A DNA stretch of 64,000 bases from Thiohalomonas sp041685045 (GCA_041685045.1 JAWLGP010000001.1:124001-188000); one strand, 5' to 3'. Counted from the first letter of the stretch, positions 17,766 through 26,827 are shown. Program-made: numbers and translations. The notes: generated by a model not told the origin, from the sequence alone.

Positions 17766-18671
17766 ATGTCTGTCGCTGCACCGTCTCCCCACATGCCGCC
17801 GCCGGTCGAACCGGGCGACGCTGACCGCTTCGGCTTGACCCTGTTCCTCGCCTTGGCCCTCCACGCCCTGCTCATCCTGGGCGTCACGTTCGACGTGATC
17901 CCGCTGAAAAAGAGTGACCCGCCGCCGATCTCACTGGAGATCACCCTGGTCCATAGCGAGAGCGAAAAGCCGCCGGAGAAGGCCGATTACCTCGCTCAGG
18001 TCGACCAGCAGGGCGGTGGTACGGTGCAGGAGAAGGTCCGCCCCTCCAGCCCGTTCCCCAACCAGCGGCCGGTCGAAAACGAAAAGGGCAACGCCCGCAC
18101 CACGCAGGCGCCGTCCTCGCCGGCGCCGCGGCCGGAAATCACTGCGCAGATGACGGTCGAGCGCAGCCCCAGCCGGATCGAGGCGGCCCCCGAGCAGCCC
18201 ACGGAGCCGGTTCCTGACCTGCCGCGCGCCGCGGATCTGGTGGCGCAGAGTCGCGAAATCGCGCGGCTCTCTGCTGAAATCCAGCAACGGCAACAGAGCT
18301 ACGCGCAGAAGCCGCGTCAGAAGTACATCTCCGCCAATACCGCCAAGTACGAATACGCCGCCTACGAAGACGCCTGGCGGCTAAAAGTGGAGCGAATCGG
18401 CAATCTGAACTATCCCGAGGAGGCCAAGCGCAAGACCCTCACCGGCAGCCTGATGCTGGATGTCGCCATCAAGCCCGATGGCACACTGCACGGGGTCGAA
18501 GTGGTCCGCTCTTCGGGCCAAAAGGTCCTTGATGACGCGGCCGTGCGCATTGTCGAACTGGCCGCCCCGTATGCCCCCTTCAGTTCCGAGATGCGCGCCG
18601 AATTGGATGTCCTGCACATTGTCAGGACCTGGCAGTTCGATTCCGGCAATCAGTTCGGCAGCGGAGGGTAG
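17766..18671 (+). CDS. tonB: Energy transducer TonB
   Basis: Inner-membrane protein that passes proton-motive energy to outer-membrane receptors, normally with ExbB/ExbD (not in this window). The 301-aa protein has a short cytoplasmic N-terminus, one transmembrane helix (about 22-40, LTLFLALALHALLILGVTF), a charged Pro/Glu-rich periplasmic spacer, and a C-terminal TonB domain. That domain includes RIGNLNYPEEAKRKTLTGSL, VEVVRSSGQKVLDDAAVRIV and the end VRTWQF. The pilGH/gshAB/tonB/yqgE order is common in gammaproteobacteria. A long hairpin follows the stop codon. Confidence 0.92.
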   Translation: MSVAAPSPHMPPPVEPGDADRFGLTLFLALALHALLILGVTFDVIPLKKSDPPPISLEITLVHSESEKPPEKADYLAQVDQQGGGTVQEKVRPSSPFPNQRPVENEKGNARTTQAPSSPAPRPEITAQMTVERSPSRIEAAPEQPTEPVPDLPRAADLVAQSREIARLSAEIQQRQQSYAQKPRQKYISANTAKYEYAAYEDAWRLKVERIGNLNYPEEAKRKTLTGSLMLDVAIKPDGTLHGVEVVRSSGQKVLDDAAVRIVELAAPYAPFSSEMRAELDVLHIVRTWQFDSGNQFGSGG

Positions 18672-18694
18672 AGGCAGGTACCAGGGAAAAGGGG

Positions 18695-18760
18695 AAAGGG
18701 GAAAGGGGAAAGATACAAGAACGCAAAGAATGCACCTTGTATCTTTTCCCTTTTCCCTTT
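18695..18760. repeat. Long G/A-rich hairpin after tonB (terminator-like)
   Basis: A 25-base arm (18695-18719) ending in AAAGATACAAG is complementary to 18736-18760 beginning CTTGTATCTTTTCCC, with only two G-U wobbles as RNA and a 16-base loop. The left arm lies in a run of GGGGAAA direct repeats that begins at 18685. GGCCTTTTTAT follows, so it can act as an intrinsic terminator for tonB. The simple-sequence arms suggest a dispersed repeat as well. Confidence 0.75.
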
Positions 18761-18780
18761 GGCCTTTTTATACTACCCGC

Positions 18781-19344
18781 ATGAGCGATTTCTCCTCCTT
18801 CAAGAACCACTTCCTCATCGCCATGCCCGGTCTGGAGGATCCGACTTTCTCGCACACGGTCACCTACATCTGCGAGCACAATGCCGATGGCGCCATGGGC
18901 ATCGTGATCAATCGCCCGACCGAACTGACCTTGGGCGAGGTGCTGGAACACGTCAAAATCGAACCGGGCCGCCGCCTCGAACGCAAGACCCCCGTGTTCG
19001 AAGGGGGGCCGGTGCAGCGGGAACACGGCTTCGTCATCCACTCCCCGGCAGGCGCCTGGGAGTCGAGCCTGCATGTCACCGAATCGGTCGCCGTCACCAC
19101 CTCCCGGGACATACTGCAGGCGATTGCCCACAGCGAGGGTCCGGAGCGCTTCCTGCTCGCCCTCGGCTATGCCGGCTGGGGCGCCGGACAGTTGGAGGAA
19201 GAGATGGCCGCGAACGCCTGGCTGAGCGGACCGGCCGACGCCGGCGTTCTTTTCGACGCCCCGCCGGAACAGCGCTGGACCGCCGCGGCGGCCCTGCTTG
19301 GGGTCGATCTGAACCTGCTTTCCAATCAAACCGGACACGCGTGA
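18781..19344 (+). CDS. yqgE: YqgE/AlgH family protein
   Basis: 187-aa protein of the UPF0301 (YqgE/AlgH) family, function unresolved. Family hallmarks are NHFLIAMPGLEDPTFSHTV near the start, GIVINRPTELTLGEVLE, VFEGGPVQREHGFVIHS and ALGYAGWGAGQLEEE. ATG 18781 is the first codon of the conserved region; the frame is open further upstream, but that part overlaps tonB. The stop overlaps the ruvX GTG start, and this pair is conserved in proteobacteria. Confidence 0.95.
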   Translation: MSDFSSFKNHFLIAMPGLEDPTFSHTVTYICEHNADGAMGIVINRPTELTLGEVLEHVKIEPGRRLERKTPVFEGGPVQREHGFVIHSPAGAWESSLHVTESVAVTTSRDILQAIAHSEGPERFLLALGYAGWGAGQLEEEMAANAWLSGPADAGVLFDAPPEQRWTAAAALLGVDLNLLSNQTGHA

Positions 19345-19757
19345 GTCCCCGAGGCCTCGAAGGCGTACTCCTCGGTTTCGATTTCGGCGACAAACGGATC
19401 GGCGTCGCCGTCGGCCAGACCGCCACCGGCACCGCCCGCCCCCTAATCACGCTGGAGAGCCACTGCAGTCGACCCGACTGGGAGGGTATCACCGCCTTGA
19501 TCGCGCAGTGGCAACCGGCCGGGCTGATCGTGGGCCTGCCGCTCACGATGGATGGCAGCGAACAGGAGATGACCCGTCGCTCACGCCGCTTTGGGAATCA
19601 ACTGCGAGGCAGGTACAATCTCCCGGTCTTCTGGACCGACGAGCGGTTCACGTCGGTCGAAGCGGAAAGGCGAGACGGTGCACGTGCCGACAAGGGTGCG
19701 GTCGACCGCATTGCCGCCGCCCTGATCCTGCAATCCTGGCTCGACGAACGCGCATGA
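19341..19757 (+). CDS. ruvX: Putative pre-16S rRNA nuclease RuvX (YqgF)
   Basis: RNase H-fold protein, 138 aa, thought to mature the 16S rRNA 5' end. Catalytic acidic residues are in LLGFDFGDKRIGVAVG (residues ~10-24), LIVGLPLTMDGSEQEM, and DERFTSVEAE with the final aspartate in KGAVDRIAAALILQ. GTG 19341 overlaps the yqgE stop (GTGA) and gives the usual family length. The stop overlaps the pyrR start (ATGA). Confidence 0.94.
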   Translation: MSPRGLEGVLLGFDFGDKRIGVAVGQTATGTARPLITLESHCSRPDWEGITALIAQWQPAGLIVGLPLTMDGSEQEMTRRSRRFGNQLRGRYNLPVFWTDERFTSVEAERRDGARADKGAVDRIAAALILQSWLDERA

Positions 19758-20266
19758 ATACACCACTGCAACACGACCTCGACCGGGTACTCCGTACCAT
19801 GGCCGCCCACCTGCGTGCCGTGCTCGACGAGCGCCGGGTCGAAGAGCCGCTGATGGTGGGCATTCACACCGGCGGGGTCTGGATCGCCGAGCGCCTGCAC
19901 CGGCTGCTCGACGTCAAGGCGCCGCTCGGCACCCTCGACATCAGTTTCTATCGCGACGATTTCCAGCGGATCGGCATGCACCCGCAGGTGCAGCCCTCGA
20001 ACCTGCCATTCGATATCAACGACCGCCACGTCATCCTGGTGGACGATGTGCTGCAGAGCGGGCGCACGATCCGCGCGGCCATGAACGAGCTTTTCGACTA
20101 CGGCCGTCCCGCCTCCATCATTCTGGCCATCCTGGTCGAGCGCAGCGGCCGCGAGTTGCCGGTGCAGGCCGATGTGGCCGGACTGTCCATGGACCTGGCC
20201 GCCACCGAGCAGGTCAAGCTCGGCGGCCCCGAACCGTTAACGCTGAGTCTGCAACGATCCAAATGA
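19754..20266 (+). CDS. pyrR: PyrR-type bifunctional regulator / uracil phosphoribosyltransferase
   Basis: Type I phosphoribosyltransferase-fold protein of 170 aa. The PRPP loop is HVILVDDVLQSGRTIRAAM (about residues 91-109); LMVGIHTGGVWIAERL and DISFYRDDF are other PyrR signatures. In Bacillus, PyrR binds pyr mRNA. In gammaproteobacteria its regulatory role is uncertain and no attenuator was seen before pyrB, whose start overlaps this stop. ATG 19754 sits in an ATGA overlap with ruvX. Confidence 0.92.
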   Translation: MNTPLQHDLDRVLRTMAAHLRAVLDERRVEEPLMVGIHTGGVWIAERLHRLLDVKAPLGTLDISFYRDDFQRIGMHPQVQPSNLPFDINDRHVILVDDVLQSGRTIRAAMNELFDYGRPASIILAILVERSGRELPVQADVAGLSMDLAATEQVKLGGPEPLTLSLQRSK

Positions 20267-21246
20267 AGCCCGCCGACCTGCAACTGGATGCCAACGGCCA
20301 ATTGCGTCACTTTCTAAGTGTCGAAGGCCTCTCCCGCAAGACACTCACGGAGATCCTGGACGTGGCGGAATCGTTCGCCAACGTCAAGGCGCAGGCGGTG
20401 AAGAAGGTGCCGCTGCTGCGCGGCAAGACCGTGGTCAACCTCTTCTTCGAGAACAGCACCCGCACCCGCACGACGTTCGAGCTGGCCGCCAAACGGCTCT
20501 CGGCCGACGTGCTCAACATCAACATCTCCACCTCGGCCACCTCCAAGGGCGAAAGCCTCCTCGACATGCTCCACAACCTGGAGGCGATGCACTGCGACAT
20601 GTTCGTGGTGCGCCACGCCGACAGCGGCGCCGCTCACTTCATTGCCCGCCATGTGGCACCGCATATCAGCGTGATCAACGCCGGCGACGGGCGTCATGCC
20701 CACCCGACGCAGGCGATGCTGGACATGTTCACGATTCGCCGCCACAAGGGCGACTTCGGTCCGCTACGGGTCGCGATCATCGGTGACATCCTGCACTCGC
20801 GGGTAGCCCGCTCCCAGATCCATGCGCTCAATACCCTGGGAGCCGGCGAGGTCCGGGTGATCGGGCCGAAGACACTGATCCCGGCCGACTGCTCCCGCCT
20901 GGGGGTCCAAGTCTTCCACGACATGCGCGAGGGCCTCGCCGGTGCCGATGTGGTGATCGCCCTGCGCCTGCAGAAGGAGCGGATGGAGGGGGCGCTGCTG
21001 CCGAGCGAGCGCGAGTTTTTCAAGCGTTACGGCGTTACCGAAGAGAAACTCGCCGTTGCCAAGCCCGACGCCATCATCATGCATCCGGGTCCCATCAACC
21101 GCGGCGTGGAGATCGATTCAGAGGTGGCGGACGGACCACGCTCGGTCATCCTGGAGCAGGTCAGCAACGGCATCGCCGTCCGGATGGCGGTGATGTCCCT
21201 GGTGCTCGGTCGCAATCCCGTCACTGAGGCGGAGGGTGGCGCATGA
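20263..21246 (+). CDS. pyrB: Aspartate carbamoyltransferase catalytic subunit
   Basis: Makes N-carbamoyl-aspartate, the committed step of pyrimidine synthesis. The 327-aa protein has the carbamoyl-phosphate loop FFENSTRTRTTFELA (about residues 61-75), STSATSKGESLLD (catalytic Lys of the 80s loop), INAGDGRHAHPTQAMLD, and the aspartate-binding RLQKERM and MHPGPINRGVE motifs. It belongs to the class whose catalytic subunits assemble with an inactive dihydroorotase homologue, which is exactly the next gene; the two overlap by four bases. No pyrI is present. Confidence 0.97.
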   Translation: MKPADLQLDANGQLRHFLSVEGLSRKTLTEILDVAESFANVKAQAVKKVPLLRGKTVVNLFFENSTRTRTTFELAAKRLSADVLNINISTSATSKGESLLDMLHNLEAMHCDMFVVRHADSGAAHFIARHVAPHISVINAGDGRHAHPTQAMLDMFTIRRHKGDFGPLRVAIIGDILHSRVARSQIHALNTLGAGEVRVIGPKTLIPADCSRLGVQVFHDMREGLAGADVVIALRLQKERMEGALLPSEREFFKRYGVTEEKLAVAKPDAIIMHPGPINRGVEIDSEVADGPRSVILEQVSNGIAVRMAVMSLVLGRNPVTEAEGGA

Positions 21247-22526
21247 ACCTGCTGATCCGTGGTGGCCATGTCGTCGATCCGGCCTCCGGCCTCGATGCTA
21301 CTGCCGATGTCTATGTCACCGACAACCGAATTGGCGCGGTCGGCGAGGCTCCGGCCGGCTTCGTGGCAGACCGCACCATCGATGCCACGGGACGGGTCGT
21401 CTGTCCCGGCCTCATCGACCTGCAGGCGAAGCTGCGCGAGCCCGGCGAGACCCACAAGGGCACCATCGCCAGCGAGACCGCCGCCGCCGCCGCAGGCGGG
21501 GTAACCGCGTTGTGCTGCCCGCCCGACACCAAGCCGGTGTTGGACAGCTCCGCCGTGGTCGAACTGATCCGCGATCGGGCCGAGGCGGCGGGCATGTGCC
21601 GCGTGTTGCCCATCGGGGCGCTGACGAAGGATCTTGCCGGCGAACACCTGGCGGAGATGCTCTCGCTGAAACGCGCCGGTTGCATCGCCGTCGGCAACGC
21701 CCGTGCCATCGCCAATACGCTGGTACTTCGCCGGGCGATGGAGTACGCCGCCACCCTCGATCTCACGGTCTTCCTGAACAGCGAAGACCCCTGGCTGGCA
21801 GCCAGCGGCTGCATGCACGAGGGCCAGATCAGTACCCGGCTGGGGCTGGGCGGCATCCCGGCCTGCGCCGAAGCCATCGGCGTCGCCCGTGACCTGATAC
21901 TGATCGAACAGACCGGGGTACGTGCCCATTTCAGTCGCCTCTCCACTGCCAAGGCGGTGGAGATGGTGGCCAAGGCCAAGGCGCGGGGACTACCGGTCAG
22001 CTGCGACGTTACCGCGCACCAACTGTTCCTGACCGAATTGGACGTCGATCTGTTCAATAGCCTGTGCCACGTCCGCCCGCCCTTGCGTACACAGCGGGAC
22101 CGGGACGGGCTGCGGGCGGCCCTCGCCGACGGCGTAATCACATCGATCTGCTCCGACCACCAGCCCCATGACCGCGACGCCAAACTGGCCCCTTTCGCCG
22201 CTACCGAACCGGGCATGTCGGGGTTGGAGACGCTGCTGCCCTTGGCGCTGCGACTGGCCGAAGAGGGGGTCATGCCCAGGGCCGAGGCGATCGCGAGGCT
22301 CACCACCGGCCCTGCTTCGGTCCTTAACGTTGAGGGCGGCACGCTGCAACCCGGCGCCCGCGCCGATATCTGCATTTTCGACGCCAACGCGCGGTGGGAA
22401 GTCAACCCCTCGACGCTGGTCAGCCGGGGCAAGAACACACCGCTTTCCGGCTGGGAAATGAAAGGGCGCGTCACCTGCACCTTGCTGGATGGCCGCGTGG
22501 TATTTCAACGCGGACCCGACGCCTGA
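21243..22526 (+). CDS. pyrX: Dihydroorotase-like subunit, probably non-catalytic (PyrC'/PyrX)
   Basis: 427-aa amidohydrolase-fold protein of the class I dihydroorotase family. The key metal-binding motif, normally D-x-H-x-H-L-R-E-P-G, reads DLQAKLREPG here (about residue 58), so both histidines are missing. The SDHQPH segment and the DVTAHQLFLTE histidine region are retained. In Pseudomonas an equally degenerate PyrC' is required for assembly of the aspartate carbamoyltransferase holoenzyme; overlap with pyrB supports the same role here. A true dihydroorotase should be encoded elsewhere. Loss of activity is inferred from the missing residues. Confidence 0.88.
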   Translation: MNLLIRGGHVVDPASGLDATADVYVTDNRIGAVGEAPAGFVADRTIDATGRVVCPGLIDLQAKLREPGETHKGTIASETAAAAAGGVTALCCPPDTKPVLDSSAVVELIRDRAEAAGMCRVLPIGALTKDLAGEHLAEMLSLKRAGCIAVGNARAIANTLVLRRAMEYAATLDLTVFLNSEDPWLAASGCMHEGQISTRLGLGGIPACAEAIGVARDLILIEQTGVRAHFSRLSTAKAVEMVAKAKARGLPVSCDVTAHQLFLTELDVDLFNSLCHVRPPLRTQRDRDGLRAALADGVITSICSDHQPHDRDAKLAPFAATEPGMSGLETLLPLALRLAEEGVMPRAEAIARLTTGPASVLNVEGGTLQPGARADICIFDANARWEVNPSTLVSRGKNTPLSGWEMKGRVTCTLLDGRVVFQRGPDA

Positions 22527-22628
22527 CTGTGCCCCTCCCGTGGAACAGGCACCGCGCCCGCGATAGGCCCCATCCAAGCCGCTCGACCCCAACCACATGC
22601 GACCGGCGCGACCATCTGGACTAAAGAA

Positions 22629-23501
22629 ATGAGCAAGCCCCACCGCGACACCATCTTCCTGGAAGAGGCGGAAATCCTCGGCCACGAACACTACGAGGGT
22701 GACCAGCACCTGCTGCGTCTGGCCGCGCCGAAGATCGCCGGGAGCGCCCGCGCCGGCAGTTTCGTCCATCTCACCTGCGACCCTGGCCGCCCTCTGCGCC
22801 GCCCCATCTCGATCATGCGCACGGATGTCGCGGCCGGTTGGATCGAACTGCTCTACAAGGTGTTCGGTGAAGGCACTGCACTACTGGCCAAGCGCCAGGT
22901 CGGTGAACATATCAGCACGCTGGGCCCCATCGGTAATCCGTTCACGGTCGACGCCGCTCACCGTCGGCCGCTCTTGATCGGCGGCGGCGTCGGTATCCCG
23001 CCGATGGTCTTCGTGGCCGACGAACTGCGCCGCCGCGGCGGCTTCGAACCGCTGGTCATCATGGGCTCCGAGGTGCCGTTTCCGTTTCGCGCCAAGCCCT
23101 CGCAAATCATCGTGCCCGGCATGCCCGAGGGAGTCATCGCTGCCATGCCGCTGCTGGAGGACTGGGGGGTCGCGAGCCGCCTCTGCAGTCGCCAGGGCTA
23201 TACCGGCTGCCACGACGGCTTCGTGACCGACCTCGCCCGCCTGCGCCTGGAGGCGATGGAAGAAGGCCAACGCCGGGAAGTCGCTGTCTATGCCTGCGGT
23301 CCGCACCCGATGCTCGAGGCCACCGCCCGTCTCGCCCGCGAGTTCGACCTGCCCTGCCAAGTCTCCATGGAGGAGTTCATGGCCTGCGGCGTCGGAGGCT
23401 GCGCCGGCTGCGTGGTGGAAGTACAGACCGAATCCGGCCCCGCCATGAAGCGCGTGTGTGTGGATGGGCCGGTATTTGATGGACGGGCGGTATTCGGCTA
23501 G
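22629..23501 (+). CDS. PyrK-like dihydroorotate dehydrogenase electron-transfer subunit
   Basis: 290-aa protein with an N-terminal FAD-binding ferredoxin-reductase beta-barrel (RPLRRPISIMRTD, about 57-69), an NAD-binding domain (LLIGGGVGIPPMVF), and a C-terminal 2Fe-2S site in EEFMACGVGGCAGCVV plus a later Cys in KRVCVDGPVF. This matches PyrK of class 1B dihydroorotate dehydrogenases. No pyrD lies beside it, so its partner is unknown; it may serve a PyrD encoded elsewhere or another oxidoreductase. The location, 102 bases after the pyrB-pyrX pair, supports a pyrimidine role. Confidence 0.85.
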   Translation: MSKPHRDTIFLEEAEILGHEHYEGDQHLLRLAAPKIAGSARAGSFVHLTCDPGRPLRRPISIMRTDVAAGWIELLYKVFGEGTALLAKRQVGEHISTLGPIGNPFTVDAAHRRPLLIGGGVGIPPMVFVADELRRRGGFEPLVIMGSEVPFPFRAKPSQIIVPGMPEGVIAAMPLLEDWGVASRLCSRQGYTGCHDGFVTDLARLRLEAMEEGQRREVAVYACGPHPMLEATARLAREFDLPCQVSMEEFMACGVGGCAGCVVEVQTESGPAMKRVCVDGPVFDGRAVFG

Positions 23502-23694
23502 CCCGCCCTTGGCGCCGCCGACCAGCTGACAGATCCTACGTTCCCGCAGGCAGCCCGGCGCGGGCATCACCCCGATTTTCGTAAAGGATTAGTATCCGGT
23601 AAAATGCTTTTGCACGGACGCTCTCGATTGGGCGGGTGATAGGCTCGAAGTCAGGCTGAAGCGATCGGCCAAACAAAATAGGCGGGTAAGGACG

Positions 23695-24507
23695 TTGGCG
23701 ACTATTCATACAAGCGACCGGCCAACACTGCTGGTGATCGACGATGATCCGGTCGAAGGCGCACTGCTTGAGGGCCTTTTTGGCAACCGTGGCTTCAGGG
23801 TCCTGCTCGCTGAAGACGGAAAGACCGGCGCTGTTGCGGCGTGGGAGCACCGCCCCGACCTGATCCTGCTCGACGTCGGCATGCCGGAAATGGACGGCTT
23901 CCATGTATGCGGAGAGCTGAAAGGCAATCCGTTGACGGCGAACATCCCCATCATCTTCCTGACCGCCCACAAGGAGGAGGCCGACGTGGTCAAGGGTTTC
24001 GGCCTCGGTGCGGTGGACTATGTGGTCAAACCGTTTCGCGGTGAGGAGGTAATGGCGCGGGTGCAGGCGCACCTAAGCACGGCGCATCGCCTCAACAGCT
24101 ACTCGAAGCTGTTTGATGAGGAGGTCTCCAAAAAGGCGTTTGGGCAGCTGCCCAATGAATCTCCCAGCAACAGCCGCGAAGACCGGATGCTCAAGCAGGC
24201 AATCGAAATACTGCTGGAAAATCTGAGCACGCCGCCCTCCCTCGTCGAACTGGCGCACCGCGTAGGCACCAACGAGCGAAAGCTCTCCGAGGCGTTCAAA
24301 CGTGTCCACGGCATGACGGCGTTTCAGTTCCTGCGGGAACAACGCCTGCGCCAATCCTGCGTGTTGCTAAGGGAGACCGACCAGCCCATCAGCCTGATAG
24401 CCGAACAGATCGGCTACAAGAACAGCGGTGACTTTACCACGCTGTTCAGAACCCGTTTTGGCATGACGCCGCGCGAGTATCGCCGCGCGGAGGAAAAGCA
24501 GCGGTGA
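23695..24507 (+). CDS. Response regulator with AraC-type DNA-binding domain
   Basis: 270-aa two-component regulator. The receiver domain (about 8-125) has LLVIDDDPVEG, the phospho-acceptor in LILLDVGMPEMDGF, and YVVKPFRGEEV. The C-terminal AraC/XylS double helix-turn-helix (about 165-265) has SLVELAHRVGTNERKLSEAF and ISLIAEQIGYKNSGDFTTLF. TTG 23695 is the apparent start; AAGGA is very close to it and GGCGGG lies eight bases upstream, so the exact start is uncertain. No histidine kinase is adjacent, so signal and targets are unknown. It is convergent with pilU. Confidence 0.88.
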   Translation: MATIHTSDRPTLLVIDDDPVEGALLEGLFGNRGFRVLLAEDGKTGAVAAWEHRPDLILLDVGMPEMDGFHVCGELKGNPLTANIPIIFLTAHKEEADVVKGFGLGAVDYVVKPFRGEEVMARVQAHLSTAHRLNSYSKLFDEEVSKKAFGQLPNESPSNSREDRMLKQAIEILLENLSTPPSLVELAHRVGTNERKLSEAFKRVHGMTAFQFLREQRLRQSCVLLRETDQPISLIAEQIGYKNSGDFTTLFRTRFGMTPREYRRAEEKQR

Positions 24508-24568
24508 CCAGGAGCGGAGCTCTTCCGATACCGGAAACCTCGGCAGTTCGGCACCCCTACCAGCGCCG

Positions 24569-25726
24569 TTAGCGCTTCCTGCCCATGAAGCCGCTGTCCT
24601 GCTCATCGTCGGCCTCTTCCAGGGTCAAACCTTCCAACCCCTTCGTAAGCGCCTCCGCTGAATCGGCCTCGGCCAGCTTGGCCATGATCCGAATCTCGTT
24701 GGGCGAATCGGCATTGCGTGTCGCGTCCTCGAACGAGATTTCGCCCGCCCTGTAAAGGTCGTAAAGGGCCTGGTCGAAGGTCTTCATGCCCGATTCGTTC
24801 GACTTCTTCATCAGTTCCTTCATCTGATGCACCTCTCCCTTGAGGATGAGGTCGGCCATGAGCGGTGAATTGATCATGATTTCAACCGCCACCCGCCGGC
24901 CAGTGCCGTCCTTGGTAGGGACCAAACGCTGCGCGATGACCGCCTTCAGATTCAACGACAGGTCCATCAACAACTGAGGGCGCCGGTCTTCCGGGAAGAA
25001 GTTGATGATGCGGTCCATCGCCTGGTTGGCGTTGTTGGCGTGCAGGGTGGCCAAACAGAGGTGTCCGGTTTCGGCAAACGCGATGGCGTGCTCCATGGTC
25101 TCGCGGTGCCGAATCTCACCAATGAGGATCACATCCGGCGCCTGACGCAGGGTATTGACCAGCGCATCCTCGAAGGTGTCGGTATCGATCCCCACCTCAC
25201 GTTGGGTGATGATACAACCCTTGTGGTGGTGGACGTACTCGATGGGGTCCTCGATGGTGATGATGTGGCCGGAGCTGTTGGTGTTGCGGTAATCCACCAT
25301 GGCCGCCAGTGAGGTCGACTTACCGGAGCCGGTGCCGCCGACGAACAGGACGATACCGCGTTTGGTCATGGAAATGTCGCGCAGAATAGGCGGCAGATTC
25401 AGGTCTTCGAACGACGGGATTTTGGTCTCGATCTTACGCAGCACCATGCCGGCCTGATTGCGCTGCTGGAAGACATTGACACGGAAGCGGCCAATCCCCG
25501 GGCGGCTGATGGCGAAATTGCACTCATGGGTGGCTTCGAATTCGGCGCGCTGGGTGGCATCCATGACGCTGTAGACCACCTGCCTGGCCTGATCGGGCGT
25601 GAGGCTGCCCTTGGACACCGGGGTGACTTTTCCCGAGATCTTCATACTCGGGGGAATGCCGGCGGTGATGAACAGGTCCGATGCGTTTTTGTGGACCATC
25701 AACTTCAGCAGCGAATCGAATTCCAT
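24569..25726 (-). CDS. pilU: Type IV pilus retraction ATPase PilU
   Basis: 385-aa hexameric motor ATPase that works with PilT in pilus retraction. Walker A is FVGGTGSGKST (about 132), the Asp box and His box are IIGEIRHRETMEHAI-like (seen as ILIGEIRHRETMEHAIAF) and ATLHANNANQAMDR, and the arginines lie in RPGIGRFRVNVFQQR. Compared with PilT it has a C-terminal extension ending in acidic residues and GFMGRKR, as usual for PilU. It lies 63 bases downstream of pilT on the same strand. Confidence 0.96.
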   Translation of the reverse strand: MEFDSLLKLMVHKNASDLFITAGIPPSMKISGKVTPVSKGSLTPDQARQVVYSVMDATQRAEFEATHECNFAISRPGIGRFRVNVFQQRNQAGMVLRKIETKIPSFEDLNLPPILRDISMTKRGIVLFVGGTGSGKSTSLAAMVDYRNTNSSGHIITIEDPIEYVHHHKGCIITQREVGIDTDTFEDALVNTLRQAPDVILIGEIRHRETMEHAIAFAETGHLCLATLHANNANQAMDRIINFFPEDRRPQLLMDLSLNLKAVIAQRLVPTKDGTGRRVAVEIMINSPLMADLILKGEVHQMKELMKKSNESGMKTFDQALYDLYRAGEISFEDATRNADSPNEIRIMAKLAEADSAEALTKGLEGLTLEEADDEQDSGFMGRKR

Positions 25727-25789
25727 GGGCTTTTGGATGTTTGTTGTTTTGTTCGTCGGAGGTTGCCGTCGCCGGGTGTTGCTGAACGA

Positions 25790-26827
25790 TTACTTGAACG
25801 CATCCTTGTTGGCCGCTTTTGTGCGTGCGTCCTGTTTGCTGATGATGCCTTTGTCCAGCAACTCTTTCAGGTTCTGATCCAGCGTTTGCATACCAACGGC
25901 CTGACCGGTCTGAATGGCCGAGTACATCTGCGCCACCTTACCCTCGCGGATGAGATTGCGGATGGCCGGCGTACCGATCATGATCTCATGGGCCGCGACA
26001 CGCCCGCCACCGACCTTTTTCAGCAGCGTTTGCGAGATGACCGACCGCAGCGATTCGGAAAGCATGGCCCGCACCATGTCTTTTTCCGCGGCGGGGAACA
26101 CGTCGATGATACGGTCGATAGTCTTGGCGGCCGAGGAGGTGTGTAGGGTGCCGAACACCAAGTGCCCGGTTTCGGCCGCGCTCAGCGCCAGACGAATGGT
26201 CTCCAGGTCGCGCATTTCACCGACCAGAATGACGTCCGGGTCTTCACGTAGGGCCGAGCGCAGGGCTTCGTTGAAACCCAGGGTATCGCGGTGCACCTCA
26301 CGCTGATTGATTAGGCACTTTTTCGATTCGTGCACGAACTCGATGGGGTCCTCGACCGTGAGAATGTGGCCGTATTCGCTATCGTTCTTGTAGTCGATCA
26401 TCGCCGCCAGGGTGGTCGACTTGCCGGAACCGGTGGGACCTGTGACCAGTACGATGCCGCGGGGGGTGTCTGAAATATCCTTGAAGATCCCCGGCGCGTT
26501 CAGCTGCTCCAGGGTCAGGATCTTCGAGGGGATGGTACGGAATACCGCGCCGGCGCCGCGATTCTGATTGAACGCGTTGACGCGAAATCGCGCAAGCCCT
26601 TTGATTTCAAAGGAAAAGTCAGTTTCAAGGTACTCCTCGAAGTCCTTGCGCTGCTTATCATTCATGATATCGTACACCAGCCCATGAACCTGCTTGTGGT
26701 CCATGGGGGGCACGTTGATGCGGCGGATGTCGCCGTCGACGCGAATCATGGGCGGCAAACCGGCCGACAGATGCAAGTCGGAAGCGCCGTTCTTGACGCC
26801 GAAGGCGAGCAGTTCCGTGATATCCAT
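25790..26827 (-). CDS. pilT: Type IV pilus twitching motility ATPase PilT
   Basis: 345-aa retraction motor. It begins MDITELLAFGVKNGASDLHL, the standard PilT start. Walker A is VTGPTGSGKSTT (about 133); Walker B and the Asp/His boxes are DVILVGEMRDLETI and FGTLHTSSAAKTIDR; the C-terminal AIRNLIREGKVAQ motif, needed for retraction in other species, is present. ATG 26827 has AGGGGG upstream; the longer open frame to 26983 would cross the divergent yggS start. pilTU divergent from yggS-proC is the common gammaproteobacterial arrangement. Confidence 0.97.
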   Translation of the reverse strand: MDITELLAFGVKNGASDLHLSAGLPPMIRVDGDIRRINVPPMDHKQVHGLVYDIMNDKQRKDFEEYLETDFSFEIKGLARFRVNAFNQNRGAGAVFRTIPSKILTLEQLNAPGIFKDISDTPRGIVLVTGPTGSGKSTTLAAMIDYKNDSEYGHILTVEDPIEFVHESKKCLINQREVHRDTLGFNEALRSALREDPDVILVGEMRDLETIRLALSAAETGHLVFGTLHTSSAAKTIDRIIDVFPAAEKDMVRAMLSESLRSVISQTLLKKVGGGRVAAHEIMIGTPAIRNLIREGKVAQMYSAIQTGQAVGMQTLDQNLKELLDKGIISKQDARTKAANKDAFK

